From positions 62,001 to 126,000 of the forward strand of contig NZ_JABFCN010000012.1 of assembly GCF_013087515.1 (NCBI RefSeq): DNA of 64,000 nucleotides, read 5' to 3'. The position numbers and the translations under genes were made by a program. Below, one piece after another: positions 51,314 through 60,342 of this stretch. Each line of letters begins with the position of its first letter. The stretch's first letter is position 1. This DNA comes from Rhizobium sophorae (lineage in GTDB: Bacteria > Pseudomonadota > Alphaproteobacteria > Rhizobiales > Rhizobiaceae). Below the pieces are notes generated by a model. That model worked only from the letters and a program-made list of their open reading frames with translations. It made no database searches and had not been told where the DNA came from.

Positions 51314-51437
51314 CGCCGCTTTCCCCGGATTCGGGCCGATCTGGTGCCGGATTGGGAATTGCCATCCGCTTCCGCCTGCGGTAATAAACTTGAGTATTAT
51401 TTGAAAGTTTAACTCCGGCGCATGGCCGGAGGCGGAA

Positions 51438-52328
51438 GTGGAAATGACGTTTCAACCGCGGATGCAGAACAAGATCCAGGGCTTCTCCGTCATCGGCGGT
51501 GTGCATCGCCGGCTGTGGAACGGCATCGTCGCCGATGTCTGGGATGTGGAATGCGCCTCCTATGCCGGCGGCTATTATGTCTCGCGCGACCCGCGGCTGT
51601 TCATCATGCTCGACAAGCGGGGACCGGGCAATTCGCGTATCAGGCTCTCGCCGAAGGCGCAGGGTTCAATTCAGGATACGGAAAAACGGCCGATCTCCTA
51701 TGTACCGGCCGGCATGGAAGTCTGGGCCGATCTGACCGACGTGCATTCGGTGCGCCATCTCGATCTCCATTTCGACGCCGACACCATCAGCCGCAGGCTA
51801 ATGGAGGATATCGATCCGCGCCGTCTGGAAAGTCCGCAGCTTCTGTTTTCCGATGAGCGGGTGCTGTCGCTGGCACAGCTGGTCGCCGCCGAATGCCTCA
51901 ATCCGGAGCCGCTGCACGATCTCTATGGCGACGGCCTGGCATTGGCGCTGATCATCGATGTCCTGAAGATTGTCAAGGCGATGCCGCGCAAACGCAGCAA
52001 GTTGGCCTCCTGGCAGCTTCGCCGCGCCACCGAATTCATCGAGGAAAACTGCTTGCGCAATATCCGCCTCGAGGAACTCGCCGGCCTCACCGGCCTGTCG
52101 CAATCGCACTTCAGCCATGCCTTCAAGGCCTCGACCGGCATCGCCCCGCATCAATGGCAGACCAATGCCCGGCTCGATAGGGCCAAGCGGCTGCTTGTCG
52201 AAAGCGAAAATGCGTTGACCGCAATCGCCGCCGAAACTGGCTTTGCCGATCAGGCGCATTTTACCCGTGTGTTCCGCAAGCATGTCGGCATTACGCCGGC
52301 GAGTTGGAAGAAGGCGCAAGTTGCCTGA
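51438..52328 (+). CDS. AraC family activator of the siderophore-uptake genes
   Basis: 296 residues. The C-terminal double HTH (about 190-296; LRNIRLEELAGLTGLSQSHFSHAFKASTGIAPHQW and AIAAETGFADQAHFTRVFRKHVGITPASWKK) is intact. The N-terminal part would bind an effector, as PchR and similar siderophore-sensing AraC proteins bind a ferri-siderophore. GTG 51438 follows GGAGGCG; ATG 51444 is an alternative. It lies directly upstream of the TonB receptor gene. Confidence 0.88.
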   Translation: MEMTFQPRMQNKIQGFSVIGGVHRRLWNGIVADVWDVECASYAGGYYVSRDPRLFIMLDKRGPGNSRIRLSPKAQGSIQDTEKRPISYVPAGMEVWADLTDVHSVRHLDLHFDADTISRRLMEDIDPRRLESPQLLFSDERVLSLAQLVAAECLNPEPLHDLYGDGLALALIIDVLKIVKAMPRKRSKLASWQLRRATEFIEENCLRNIRLEELAGLTGLSQSHFSHAFKASTGIAPHQWQTNARLDRAKRLLVESENALTAIAAETGFADQAHFTRVFRKHVGITPASWKKAQVA

Positions 52329-52420
52329 TTGCAACGCTTAGCGGGCAATTGCTTGCAACGCGGAGAATTGCCCAAAAACGTTCAATTTTCCCCGATCGCG
52401 ACAATCCACCCCGGTAAAAC

Positions 52421-52435
52421 TGAGTTAATCACTCA
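52421..52435 (+). promoter_or_regulatory. Iron-responsive (RirA-type) box upstream of the receptor
   Basis: TGA-GTTAATCAC-TCA is an exact TGA-N9-TCA, the core of the IRO box recognised by RirA in Rhizobium. It is 61 bases before the receptor start. RirA represses such genes when iron is plentiful. Confidence 0.7.
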
Positions 52436-52495
52436 TCTTATTCAGGGCTTCGCCGCACGCCAAGTATCGCGCGGCACGAGTGGGGTATAGGACAT

Positions 52496-54655
52496 ATGAG
52501 CGGGCAGACCAGGGGTCTCATTTTCAAGGTAAATCTATTGGCAGGCGTTGCGGTCGCCGGTCTGATCGCGGGCTCCGCCGCGGCACAGGAAGCGAACTCG
52601 ACTGAACTCGCGCCGATCGTCATCCAGGGCGGCGGCGACACCGCCACCAGCCCTGTCAAAGGCTATGTCGCCAAGAACTCCTCCGCCGGCTCGAAGAGCG
52701 ACACCCCGCTCAACGAAATCCCGCAATCCGTCTCCGTCATCGGCACGGAGGAAATGGACGATCGCGGCATCACCAACAAGATCGACGAGGTGTTGCTCTA
52801 TACGCCTGGTGTCACCGCGCAGCCTTTTGGCAACGACGGCGATACCGACTGGTTCTATATCCGCGGCTTCGACGCGACGCAGACCGGCGTCTTCTTCGAT
52901 AATCTCACGCTGTTCAGCTATGGCTTCGGCGGCTTCCAACTCGATCCCTTCATGCTGGAGCGCGTCGAGGTGCTGAAGGGTCCGGCCTCCGTGCTTTACG
53001 GCGGAGCAAACCCCGGCGGCATCGTAAATCTCGTCCGCAAGCGCCCGCTCGACGAGCCGCTCTTCTATACCGAGATCGGCATCAACAGCAACGGCAACGC
53101 CTTCACCGGCTTCGATGTCTCCGACAAGGTCGGCTCCAGCGGAACGATGAGTTATCGCATCACCGGCAAGGTTGCCGGCGGCGACAATTATTCGGATTTT
53201 TCCGAGGATCTGCGCGGCTTCATCATGCCGCAGCTCACCATTGCGCCGGATGACAGCACCAGCCTCACCGTCTGGGGCTACCTCGCCGGCCTCGACCAGG
53301 TCCATACCGGCAACGGCTTCTTCCCCTATGTCGGCACTGTCGAGGATGCGCCGTTCGGCAAGATCGACCGCGACGCCTTCTATGGCGAGCCTGACATCGA
53401 CGACGGCAGCTATGTGCAGAAGATGATCGGTTACGAATTCGAACATGAATTCGACAATGGCATCAAGTTCTCGCAAAACCTCCGCTACGGCCACCTCGAC
53501 AAGCATGAGATCGGACCCTACCTGAACGGCTGGGTCGGCGGCGTGCCGACCGGTCCTGACTATCAGTTGGCGCGCATCGGCTTCGAAGGCCGCTCGGGGG
53601 TCGATAGCTTCTCGATCGACAACAGGATCGAAGGCGAGACCGAAATCGGCGGCGCCACTCATAATCTTCTCGTCGGGCTCGACTACACCTATTACCGCCT
53701 CGAAAACTGGCAGGCCTGCTGCGGCTCCAATTCGATCAGCGCAACCGATCCCATCTATGGCACGACACAGGGCGCCAATTTCGTCTATGCGGACGGCGTC
53801 GTGACCAAGAACCAGATCGGTGTCTACGCCCAGGATCGGATCCATTTCGGCGATGGCTGGCTGCTGACGCTCAACGGCCGCTACGACTATGTCGATATCG
53901 ACCAGAACGCCGAAATCGGCACGACCTACAGCACCAACGACAGCGCGCTCAGCGGCCGCATCGGCCTTGCCTATGAGTTCGATAACGGACTGACACCTTA
54001 TGTCAGCGCCGCGACATTCTTCAACCCGCTCGTCGGCACTGGTGTTTCCGGCGCGTTGAAGCCGGAAGAGGGTGAGCAGTTCGAAGGCGGCATCAAATAT
54101 GAGCCGGCCTTCATCGACGGCTCGCTGACCGCCTCCGTCTTCCACATCACCAAGCGCAACAACACGGTGACCAATCCCCTGACCTTCGCCCAGAGCCAGC
54201 TCGGCGAAGTGGTTTCGCGCGGTGCCGAACTCGAAGGCAAGGTCAATATCAACGAGAACTGGAAGGTTCTCGCATCGCTCGCCTATACCGACATGGAGGT
54301 GATGGAGAACGACGCCAATCCGGCGCTGGTCGGCAATTCACCCTATATCGTCCCGAAGGTGGCCGCCTCTCTCTGGATCGACTACACGCTGACGACAGGG
54401 GCTTTCGAGGGCATGAGCTTTGGCGCCGGTGTCCGCCATCAGGGCTGGTCCTGGGCCGATGAGGCCAATACCGAGAAGGTGCCGGCCGCCACGCTCGTCG
54501 ACGCTGCGATCCGTTACGAGAAGGAAAACTGGGGCGCCTCGCTCAACGTCGCGAACCTCTTCGACAAGGAATATGTCAAGGGTTGCGGCGGGCTGACCGT
54601 CTGCGGTTACGGCGATGCCCGCACCGTCACCTTCAAGCTCAGCAGGAAGTGGTAA
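52496..54655 (+). CDS. TonB-dependent siderophore receptor (FhuA/FoxA type)
   Basis: 719 residues. A signal sequence ends around GSAAA-Q, then comes a plug domain (SDTPLNEIPQSVSVIGTEEMDDRG, RGFDATQTGVFFDNL, ERVEVLKGPASVLYGGANPGGIVNLVRKRP) and a 22-strand barrel ending in the outer-membrane aromatic TVTFKLSRKW. ELAPIVIQG may be the TonB box. The plug motifs belong to the hydroxamate (ferrichrome, ferrioxamine) receptor class. It is followed by fhuCDB-like genes. An IRO box and an AraC gene upstream indicate dual control. Confidence 0.9.
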   Translation: MSGQTRGLIFKVNLLAGVAVAGLIAGSAAAQEANSTELAPIVIQGGGDTATSPVKGYVAKNSSAGSKSDTPLNEIPQSVSVIGTEEMDDRGITNKIDEVLLYTPGVTAQPFGNDGDTDWFYIRGFDATQTGVFFDNLTLFSYGFGGFQLDPFMLERVEVLKGPASVLYGGANPGGIVNLVRKRPLDEPLFYTEIGINSNGNAFTGFDVSDKVGSSGTMSYRITGKVAGGDNYSDFSEDLRGFIMPQLTIAPDDSTSLTVWGYLAGLDQVHTGNGFFPYVGTVEDAPFGKIDRDAFYGEPDIDDGSYVQKMIGYEFEHEFDNGIKFSQNLRYGHLDKHEIGPYLNGWVGGVPTGPDYQLARIGFEGRSGVDSFSIDNRIEGETEIGGATHNLLVGLDYTYYRLENWQACCGSNSISATDPIYGTTQGANFVYADGVVTKNQIGVYAQDRIHFGDGWLLTLNGRYDYVDIDQNAEIGTTYSTNDSALSGRIGLAYEFDNGLTPYVSAATFFNPLVGTGVSGALKPEEGEQFEGGIKYEPAFIDGSLTASVFHITKRNNTVTNPLTFAQSQLGEVVSRGAELEGKVNINENWKVLASLAYTDMEVMENDANPALVGNSPYIVPKVAASLWIDYTLTTGAFEGMSFGAGVRHQGWSWADEANTEKVPAATLVDAAIRYEKENWGASLNVANLFDKEYVKGCGGLTVCGYGDARTVTFKLSRKW

Positions 54656-54697
54656 GTTGACAATCTGAGTTTAGTTTTGCAGGAACCTGTGGGGAAA

Positions 54698-54715
54698 GGG
54701 AGGGTCCGCCCTCCC
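54698..54715 (+). other. Hairpin between the receptor and fhuC
   Basis: GGGAGGG (54698-54704) and CCCTCCC (54709-54715), perfect 7 bp, loop TCCG, no T-tract. Probably separates the expression level of the receptor from fhuCDB. Confidence 0.6.
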
Positions 54716-54749
54716 GAACCCGTTTGCAGCGCCGAACCTGGAGCAGACG

Positions 54750-55529
54750 ATGCCTTCGCCTTTCCTTGCCCTCTCGCGGATAGATTATGCCATCGGGCCG
54801 AAAGACATCCTGTCCGGCATCGACCTGACGCTTGAGCGCGGCCGCATTTACGGACTGGTGGGGCCGAACGGTTCCGGCAAGAGCACTCTGTTGAAGATCG
54901 TCGCCCGCCAAGTCGGGCCGAAATCCGGCGCCATCTCCTTCGACGGCAAGCCGGCGGGCGACTGGGGCAGCCGGGAATTTGCCCGCCACGTCGCCTACAT
55001 GCCGCAATTCACGCCGGCGACCGACGGGATGACCGTGCGGGAACTTGTGGCGCTCGGCCGTTTTCCCTGGCACGGCACGCTTGGCCGCTTCACCGCGACG
55101 GATCGCAACATGGTCGAGGAGGCGATCGTCCGCACCGAGCTCGAGGATTTTGCCGATCGTCTCGTCGCCAGCATGTCCGGCGGCGAACGCCAGCGCGCCT
55201 GGATCGCCATGATGCTGGCGCAGAACGCCCGCTTCCTGCTGCTCGACGAGCCGACGTCGGCGCTCGACCTCGCCCATCAGGCCAGCGTTCTCTCGCTGGT
55301 CAAGGAACTCAGCCATGAACGCGGGCTGACCGTCATCATCGTGCTGCACGATATCAACCTCGCCGCGCGCTATTGCGACGCGATCATCGCGCTCAATCGC
55401 GGCCGGATCACCGCCGAGGGCACGCCCACCGAGATCATGCAGGCCGACACGCTGCAGTCGATCTTCGGCGTCGGCATGGGCGTCTTCCCGCATCCGGTTC
55501 GAAACGAGCCGGTCAGCTATCTGTTGTAG
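54750..55529 (+). CDS. fhuC: Ferric-siderophore ABC transporter ATP-binding protein
   Basis: 259 residues of the FhuC/FecE family. Walker A GPNGSGKSTLLK, signature MSGGERQRAWIAMML, Walker B FLLLDEPTSALD and the H-loop VLHDINLA are present. Gene order receptor-C-D-B is the same as E. coli fhuACDB. The stop is four bases before the next ATG. Confidence 0.9.
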   Translation: MPSPFLALSRIDYAIGPKDILSGIDLTLERGRIYGLVGPNGSGKSTLLKIVARQVGPKSGAISFDGKPAGDWGSREFARHVAYMPQFTPATDGMTVRELVALGRFPWHGTLGRFTATDRNMVEEAIVRTELEDFADRLVASMSGGERQRAWIAMMLAQNARFLLLDEPTSALDLAHQASVLSLVKELSHERGLTVIIVLHDINLAARYCDAIIALNRGRITAEGTPTEIMQADTLQSIFGVGMGVFPHPVRNEPVSYLL

Positions 55530-55532
55530 GCC

Positions 55533-56417
55533 ATGGCTTTTTTGGCGTTCTTCTCCCGCAGGCAGTTTCTGGCCGCTGCGGCGGCCTCGCTCTCCACCCC
55601 CACGCGATTGCGGGCGGCGCAGGGCCTGCGCGTCGCAACGCTCGACTGGGCGCTGCTTGAAACCCTGCTGGCAATCGGCGCGAATGTCGTTGCGGCAACC
55701 GAACTGCGGCAATTCCGCGAGGTGGCGGTCACACCTGAAGTGCCGGCAACGGCCGCCGATCTTGGCCTGCGCGGCACGCCGAATTTCGAGGCGCTGCGCT
55801 TTGCCCGACCGGAACTGATCTTCAACTCGAACTTCTATGCCTGGGCAGACGAACGCATGCGTGGGCTCGCGCCTGTGGAAAGCCATGCGATCTACAAACC
55901 CGGCGACAGCCCCTTCGCTCTCGCTGAACAGGCCACGCTGGCAATCGGCGAGCGTCTGCAGCTTGCCGCAGCGAGACAATTGACCGAAGAGCTTGCAGCC
56001 AGGCTCGACCGCTACCGGGCGGTCTTTGCCGCCGGCGACCGACGGCCGGTGATCCCGATCAATCTCGGCGATGCCCGGCATTTCCGTGTCTTCGGCTCCG
56101 ACAGCATGTTCGGCGAGGTGTTGAAACGCGTCGGTCTCACCAATGCCTGGCAGGCTCAGACCAGCTACTCGGCCGCCGCTCCCGTCGGCATCGAGATATT
56201 GGCATCGATGCCCGACGCCTGGATCGTGATGATCCCGCCACACCCGGCCGATGCGCTCGCCACGCTCTCTGCCAGCAGCTTCTGGAATGCGTTGCCGGCC
56301 GTGCGCGAGAAACGCGTGCTGATGCTCGGCTCGATCAACCCCTATGGCGCACTGCCGGCGGCCGGCCGCTTTGCCGATCTTTTGGCGGAGGGGCTCGCGC
56401 ATGCATGGAATGGTTAG
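55533..56417 (+). CDS. fhuD: Ferric-siderophore substrate-binding protein (FhuD-like, Tat signal)
   Basis: 294 residues, class III (helix-backbone) binding protein. SRRQFLAAAAASL is a twin-arginine signal, so it is exported folded via Tat, as E. coli FhuD is. The mature part has ATLDWALLETLLAIGANVVAATELR and a C-terminal INPYGALPAAGRFADLL. It hands ferric hydroxamates to FhuB. It overlaps the fhuB start. Confidence 0.87.
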   Translation: MAFLAFFSRRQFLAAAAASLSTPTRLRAAQGLRVATLDWALLETLLAIGANVVAATELRQFREVAVTPEVPATAADLGLRGTPNFEALRFARPELIFNSNFYAWADERMRGLAPVESHAIYKPGDSPFALAEQATLAIGERLQLAAARQLTEELAARLDRYRAVFAAGDRRPVIPINLGDARHFRVFGSDSMFGEVLKRVGLTNAWQAQTSYSAAAPVGIEILASMPDAWIVMIPPHPADALATLSASSFWNALPAVREKRVLMLGSINPYGALPAAGRFADLLAEGLAHAWNG

Positions 56418-58398
56418 CCGCGCCAAGCCCGCAGGAAGCGCGGGCACGCCCGTGTTCGCGATATTGCTGCCCCTACTCTGCATCACGGCCTTCGCACTCC
56501 TCATCGTAACGCGTCCCGAGGTTCCGCAGGGCGATGCCGACGCCGCCATGCTGAACGGGGTGCTGCTCTGGAACAGCATCATGCCCCGCGCCATGCTGGC
56601 ATTGATCGCAGGCGCGGCACTCGGCCTTTCCGGCACATTACTGCAGCGTGTCCTGCGCAATCCGATTGCCGATGCTTCCACGCTCGGCATTGCCTCCGGG
56701 GCGGAACTGGCAATGATCGCGGCCATGGGCTTCTCGCCCCTGCTCATCGGATTTTCGCGCGAGATGGCCGCCTTCGGCGGCGGACTCGCGGCTGTCGCCA
56801 TCGTGCTGGCTTTGAGCTGGCGGCGCGGGCTCGATCCGGTGACCGTCGCGCTCTCCGGCCTGATCGTCAGCCTGATCGCCTCGGCCCTCAGCGTCACGCT
56901 GATCCTTGCGCGCGGCGAATACGCCATGTCGATCTATATCTGGGGCGCCGGTTCGCTCAGTCAGCAGGATTGGAACGGCGCGCTCTCGCTCGGGCCGCGG
57001 CTTATCCTCGGCTTTGCCGCCGCTCTTATCCTGGTGCGGCCGCTCCGCATCCTTGCCCTCGACGACAGCGGCGCCCGGAGCCTCGGCCTTGCGCTGCATT
57101 CGACCCGGCTGGCGATCGTCGCGCTCGCCGTCTGGCTTTCCGCCTCAGTGACGGCAGAGGTCGGCGTGATCGGCTTCGTCGGGCTCGCGGCCCCCGCGAT
57201 CGCAAGGCTTGCCGGCGCGCGCAGCACTGGCAGACTGATGCTGACAGCTCCGCTGACTGGGGCCGGCCTGCTCTTCCTGACCGATTGCCTCACCCAGATC
57301 CTCGGCCCCGGCTTCACCGATCTTGCGCCGACCGGAGCCGCAACCGCGCTGCTCGGTGGCCCGCTGCTGCTCTTCCTGCTGCCGCGTGTGCATTCCGTTT
57401 CGGCCGTTGCCGCCCAGTCGACCGCAGCGCTGAACAGGCTCGCCAAGCCGCTTCTGGCCCTTGGCGCGCTCTTAATTGCCCTCATCCTGATCTTTGCCGT
57501 CGTCCTCACCGTCGGCCCGGCCGAGGACGGCTGGCATGCCGCGACCGGCTCGCTCTTGACCGATCTCCTGCCCTTCCGACTGCCGCGAACGATCGTTGCG
57601 GCCGGGGCCGGGGCCATGCTGGCGGCAGCCGGCTTCATCATGCAGCGCGTCACCGGCAATCCGATCGCCAGCCCTGAGGTCCTGGGCGTCAGCAGCGGTG
57701 CCGGTGCGGGCCTGACCGTGGCGCTCTTCCTCTTCGGCTTCCCCTCGCCCATCATCATGCTGCTTGCCATGGCGCTCGGCGCGCTAACCGCCTTCCTTGC
57801 GATGATCGCTATATCAGCCCGCGCCCAATTCTCGCCGGAACGCATGCTGCTCGCCGGCGTCGGCATCGGCGCCTTCGCCATGGCGATCGTGACGATGGTG
57901 CTCGCCCAGGGCGATATGCGCGGCTATATCCTGCTAACATGGCTTTCCGGCTCGACCAACCGCGCCGGCGCCTTCGAAGCCTGGACGGCCATCATCTCGC
58001 TGGTCGTGCTGACAGCGCCCCTGCCCTTCCTCAGCCGCTGGCTGACGATCCTGCCGCTCGGCGCCGGCCCCAGCCGCGCCATCGGCCTTCACGTCGGGGC
58101 AAGCCGACTGGCGCTTGCCATCCTGGCCGCGCTGATGACGGCGATCGCCTCCTTCCTCGTCGGACCGCTCAGCCTCACCGGTCTCATTGCACCGCATCTT
58201 GCCCGCCTTGCCGGCTTCCGCGCCCCCGGCCACCAGCTGACAGCGAGCCTTCTCTTCGGCGCAGGCGTGCTGATGGCGGCGGACTGGCTGTCGCGCGTCG
58301 TCATCTACCCCTACCAGGTGCCGGTCGGCCTCTTCGCGGCGCTGATCGGCGGCCCCTATCTCATCTGGCTGCTTTCGCGAAAGGAGGTTCAGCAATGA
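56401..58398 (+). CDS. fhuB: Ferric-siderophore ABC permease, two-domain (FhuB-like)
   Basis: 665 residues, about 20 hydrophobic segments in two FecCD-type halves. GTLLQRVLRNPIADASTLGIASGAE and FIMQRVTGNPIASPEVLGVSSGAG are the paired domain motifs, and GFVGLAAPAIARLAGAR and GLIAPHLARLAGFRAPGHQ the paired ATPase-coupling loops. FhuB itself is such a fusion. ATG 56401 follows GGAGG by nine bases and overlaps fhuD; a closer ATG at 56410 is possible. Confidence 0.9.
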   Translation: MHGMVSRAKPAGSAGTPVFAILLPLLCITAFALLIVTRPEVPQGDADAAMLNGVLLWNSIMPRAMLALIAGAALGLSGTLLQRVLRNPIADASTLGIASGAELAMIAAMGFSPLLIGFSREMAAFGGGLAAVAIVLALSWRRGLDPVTVALSGLIVSLIASALSVTLILARGEYAMSIYIWGAGSLSQQDWNGALSLGPRLILGFAAALILVRPLRILALDDSGARSLGLALHSTRLAIVALAVWLSASVTAEVGVIGFVGLAAPAIARLAGARSTGRLMLTAPLTGAGLLFLTDCLTQILGPGFTDLAPTGAATALLGGPLLLFLLPRVHSVSAVAAQSTAALNRLAKPLLALGALLIALILIFAVVLTVGPAEDGWHAATGSLLTDLLPFRLPRTIVAAGAGAMLAAAGFIMQRVTGNPIASPEVLGVSSGAGAGLTVALFLFGFPSPIIMLLAMALGALTAFLAMIAISARAQFSPERMLLAGVGIGAFAMAIVTMVLAQGDMRGYILLTWLSGSTNRAGAFEAWTAIISLVVLTAPLPFLSRWLTILPLGAGPSRAIGLHVGASRLALAILAALMTAIASFLVGPLSLTGLIAPHLARLAGFRAPGHQLTASLLFGAGVLMAADWLSRVVIYPYQVPVGLFAALIGGPYLIWLLSRKEVQQ

Positions 58399-59444
58399 TG
58401 GCTGAACGATTTACAGTATCCGGCGTCGCAGTCACCGCCGATCCCGGCAGAATGCTCGACGAGATCTGCACACATTTCGTCGAGCACGGCACCGTCACCC
58501 GAAACGGCGACGCCGTCACAGTCGAGACGATGATCGGCACGGCCGATATAAGTCGAGACGGCCAGGCACTCGCGATCGAGCTCTCCTGCCGGAGTGCGCG
58601 TGCTCTGCAGAATGTGCGGGCCATCCTTGCCGAACACCTCTTCGGCTTTGCCGGCGAGGAGACGCTGGAGCTCACGTGGTCCGATGCTCCAAAGGCGGAC
58701 CGCCTGCCGGATCTGCGCGAAATCCGCGTCATCGGCGCTGGAAATATCACCCCGCATATGCGCCGGGTCACTGTCGCCTGCGACGATACCAGGCATTTTG
58801 CCGATGGCGGCCTGCATTTCCGCCTGCTCATTCCGCCGAAGGGGCGCCCACCGGTCTGGCCGCAATTGCGCACCGACGGCCGCATCCACTGGGCGAGCGG
58901 TGACGACGCACTGACCGTGCGCATCTATACGATCCGCAGCATCGATGTGGAGCGTGGCGAGATGGAGATCGATTTCGTTCTGCATGAGGGCGAGAACATG
59001 CCCGGCGCCGAATGGGCGATCAACGCCAAGCCGGGCGACATCGCCGGCGCCCTCGGGCCGGGCGGCGGCGGGGTTCCCGACGCAACGTCGATTATCCTTG
59101 CCGGTGACGAGACGGCGCTGCCCGCCATCTCCCGCATCGCCGCCGAGATCCCCGCGGGAAGGCGGCTCACGATCTTCCTTGAAATCGACAGCGTCGCGGA
59201 AGAACAGCCCTTGCCCTCGGCGGGCATTCTCGATGTCACCTGGATGCATCGAAACGGCAAACCTGCCGGCACGATGGGCTTGATCGAAAAATCCATCAAG
59301 AAAGCGCTGCTCGAAGCCGATGCCAATACGTTCGTCTGGGCCGGCTGCGAAAGGGCGGAAGCCAAGCGCATCCGCGACTTCCTGAAGACCGAGCGCGGCC
59401 ACGACCGCCAGAGGATGAGCATCGGCGCCTATTGGGAACGCTGA
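58395..59444 (+). CDS. DUF2218 / siderophore-interacting protein fusion (ferric-siderophore reductase)
   Basis: 349 residues. An N-terminal DUF2218 domain (about 8-92) is joined to a SIP domain with FAD-binding (HMRRVTVACDD, RIYTIRSIDVERGEMEIDFVLHE, GDIAGALGPGG) and NAD(P)-binding parts (IILAGDETALPAISRIA, FVWAGCERAEAKRIRDFLKTERG). SIPs reduce Fe(III) from siderophores in the cytosol. It overlaps fhuB by four bases, so uptake and reduction are one operon. Confidence 0.9.
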   Translation: MMAERFTVSGVAVTADPGRMLDEICTHFVEHGTVTRNGDAVTVETMIGTADISRDGQALAIELSCRSARALQNVRAILAEHLFGFAGEETLELTWSDAPKADRLPDLREIRVIGAGNITPHMRRVTVACDDTRHFADGGLHFRLLIPPKGRPPVWPQLRTDGRIHWASGDDALTVRIYTIRSIDVERGEMEIDFVLHEGENMPGAEWAINAKPGDIAGALGPGGGGVPDATSIILAGDETALPAISRIAAEIPAGRRLTIFLEIDSVAEEQPLPSAGILDVTWMHRNGKPAGTMGLIEKSIKKALLEADANTFVWAGCERAEAKRIRDFLKTERGHDRQRMSIGAYWER

Positions 59445-59451
59445 GTGCCGC

Positions 59452-60333
59452 TCACGCCTTCTCGCGGAACATCTCGATGATGGCGGAAAAGTCCCTTCCG
59501 CCATTGCCCTGCTTTTCGAAGAGCGCATAAAGCTGCGCGGCTTCCGCGCCGAGCGGGGTGGAGGCGCCGCTCGCCAGTGCCGCTTCTTGTGAAAGCCTGA
59601 GATCCTTCAGCATCAGTGCTGCGGCAAAACCCGGTTTGTAGTCATTATTCGCAGGCGAGGTCGGCACCGGTCCGGGCACCGGGCAATAGGTATTGATCGA
59701 CCAGCACTGGCCCGACGAGGTCGATGCAACGTCGAACAGCGCCTGATGCGAGAGACCAAGCTTTTCGGCGAGCACGAAGGCCTCGCAGACGCCCACCATC
59801 GAAATGCCGAGGATCATGTTGTTACAGATCTTCGCTGCCTGGCCCGCACCCGCCTCGCCGCAATGGACGATCTTCTTTCCCATGGCCTCGAGGATTGGTT
59901 TTGCCCTGGCGAAGGCCTCTTCCGAGCCGCCGGCCATGAAGGTCAGCGTGCCGGCGCTCGCCCCGCCCGTGCCGCCGGAGACCGGTGCGTCGAGCGACAG
60001 GCAGCTTGCGGCCTTGGCCATCTCATGCGCCTTGCGGCTGCTTTCGACATCGATGGTCGAGCAATCGATGACCAGCGTGCCTTGCGCGGCGGACTGCAGG
60101 ATATCGGTCCAGGCCGTCAGCACGTGTCTGCCCTGCGGCAGCATGGTAATGATGATCTCCGCGTCCTTGACCGCCTGGCTGGCATGGCTTGCCGGCTTGA
60201 CGCCACTCTCCTCGGCGGCCTTCAGCACCGAAGCCGCGAGATCGAAGCCGAGGACCTCGTGACCCGATTTGACCAGATTGGCCGCCATCGGCCCACCCAT
60301 GTTGCCGAGGCCGATGAATGCGATCCTTGCCAT
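59452..60333 (-). CDS. mmsB: 3-hydroxyisobutyrate dehydrogenase
   Basis: 293 residues of the beta-hydroxyacid dehydrogenase family. IAFIGLGNMGGPMAANLVKSGHEV is the dinucleotide-binding site, DAPVSGGTGGASAGTLTFMAGG the substrate loop, and GEAGAGQAAKICNNMILG contains the catalytic Lys. It would oxidise 3-hydroxyisobutyrate in valine breakdown. It is downstream of a GMC oxidoreductase and a Liv-type transporter, partly fitting branched-chain use. Confidence 0.88.
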   Translation of the reverse strand: MARIAFIGLGNMGGPMAANLVKSGHEVLGFDLAASVLKAAEESGVKPASHASQAVKDAEIIITMLPQGRHVLTAWTDILQSAAQGTLVIDCSTIDVESSRKAHEMAKAASCLSLDAPVSGGTGGASAGTLTFMAGGSEEAFARAKPILEAMGKKIVHCGEAGAGQAAKICNNMILGISMVGVCEAFVLAEKLGLSHQALFDVASTSSGQCWSINTYCPVPGPVPTSPANNDYKPGFAAALMLKDLRLSQEAALASGASTPLGAEAAQLYALFEKQGNGGRDFSAIIEMFREKA

Positions 60334-60342
60334 GGTCTTCTC

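Noticed and set aside
54639..56927. A 762-codon minus-strand open frame opposite fhuC and fhuD, and similar long antisense frames (for example 17546-19063, 61037-62803, 3604-4497)
   Set aside because: They lie antisense to, or out of frame within, well-identified genes, have low-complexity Arg/Gly/Asp/Ala-rich translations without family motifs, and are expected in GC-rich DNA.
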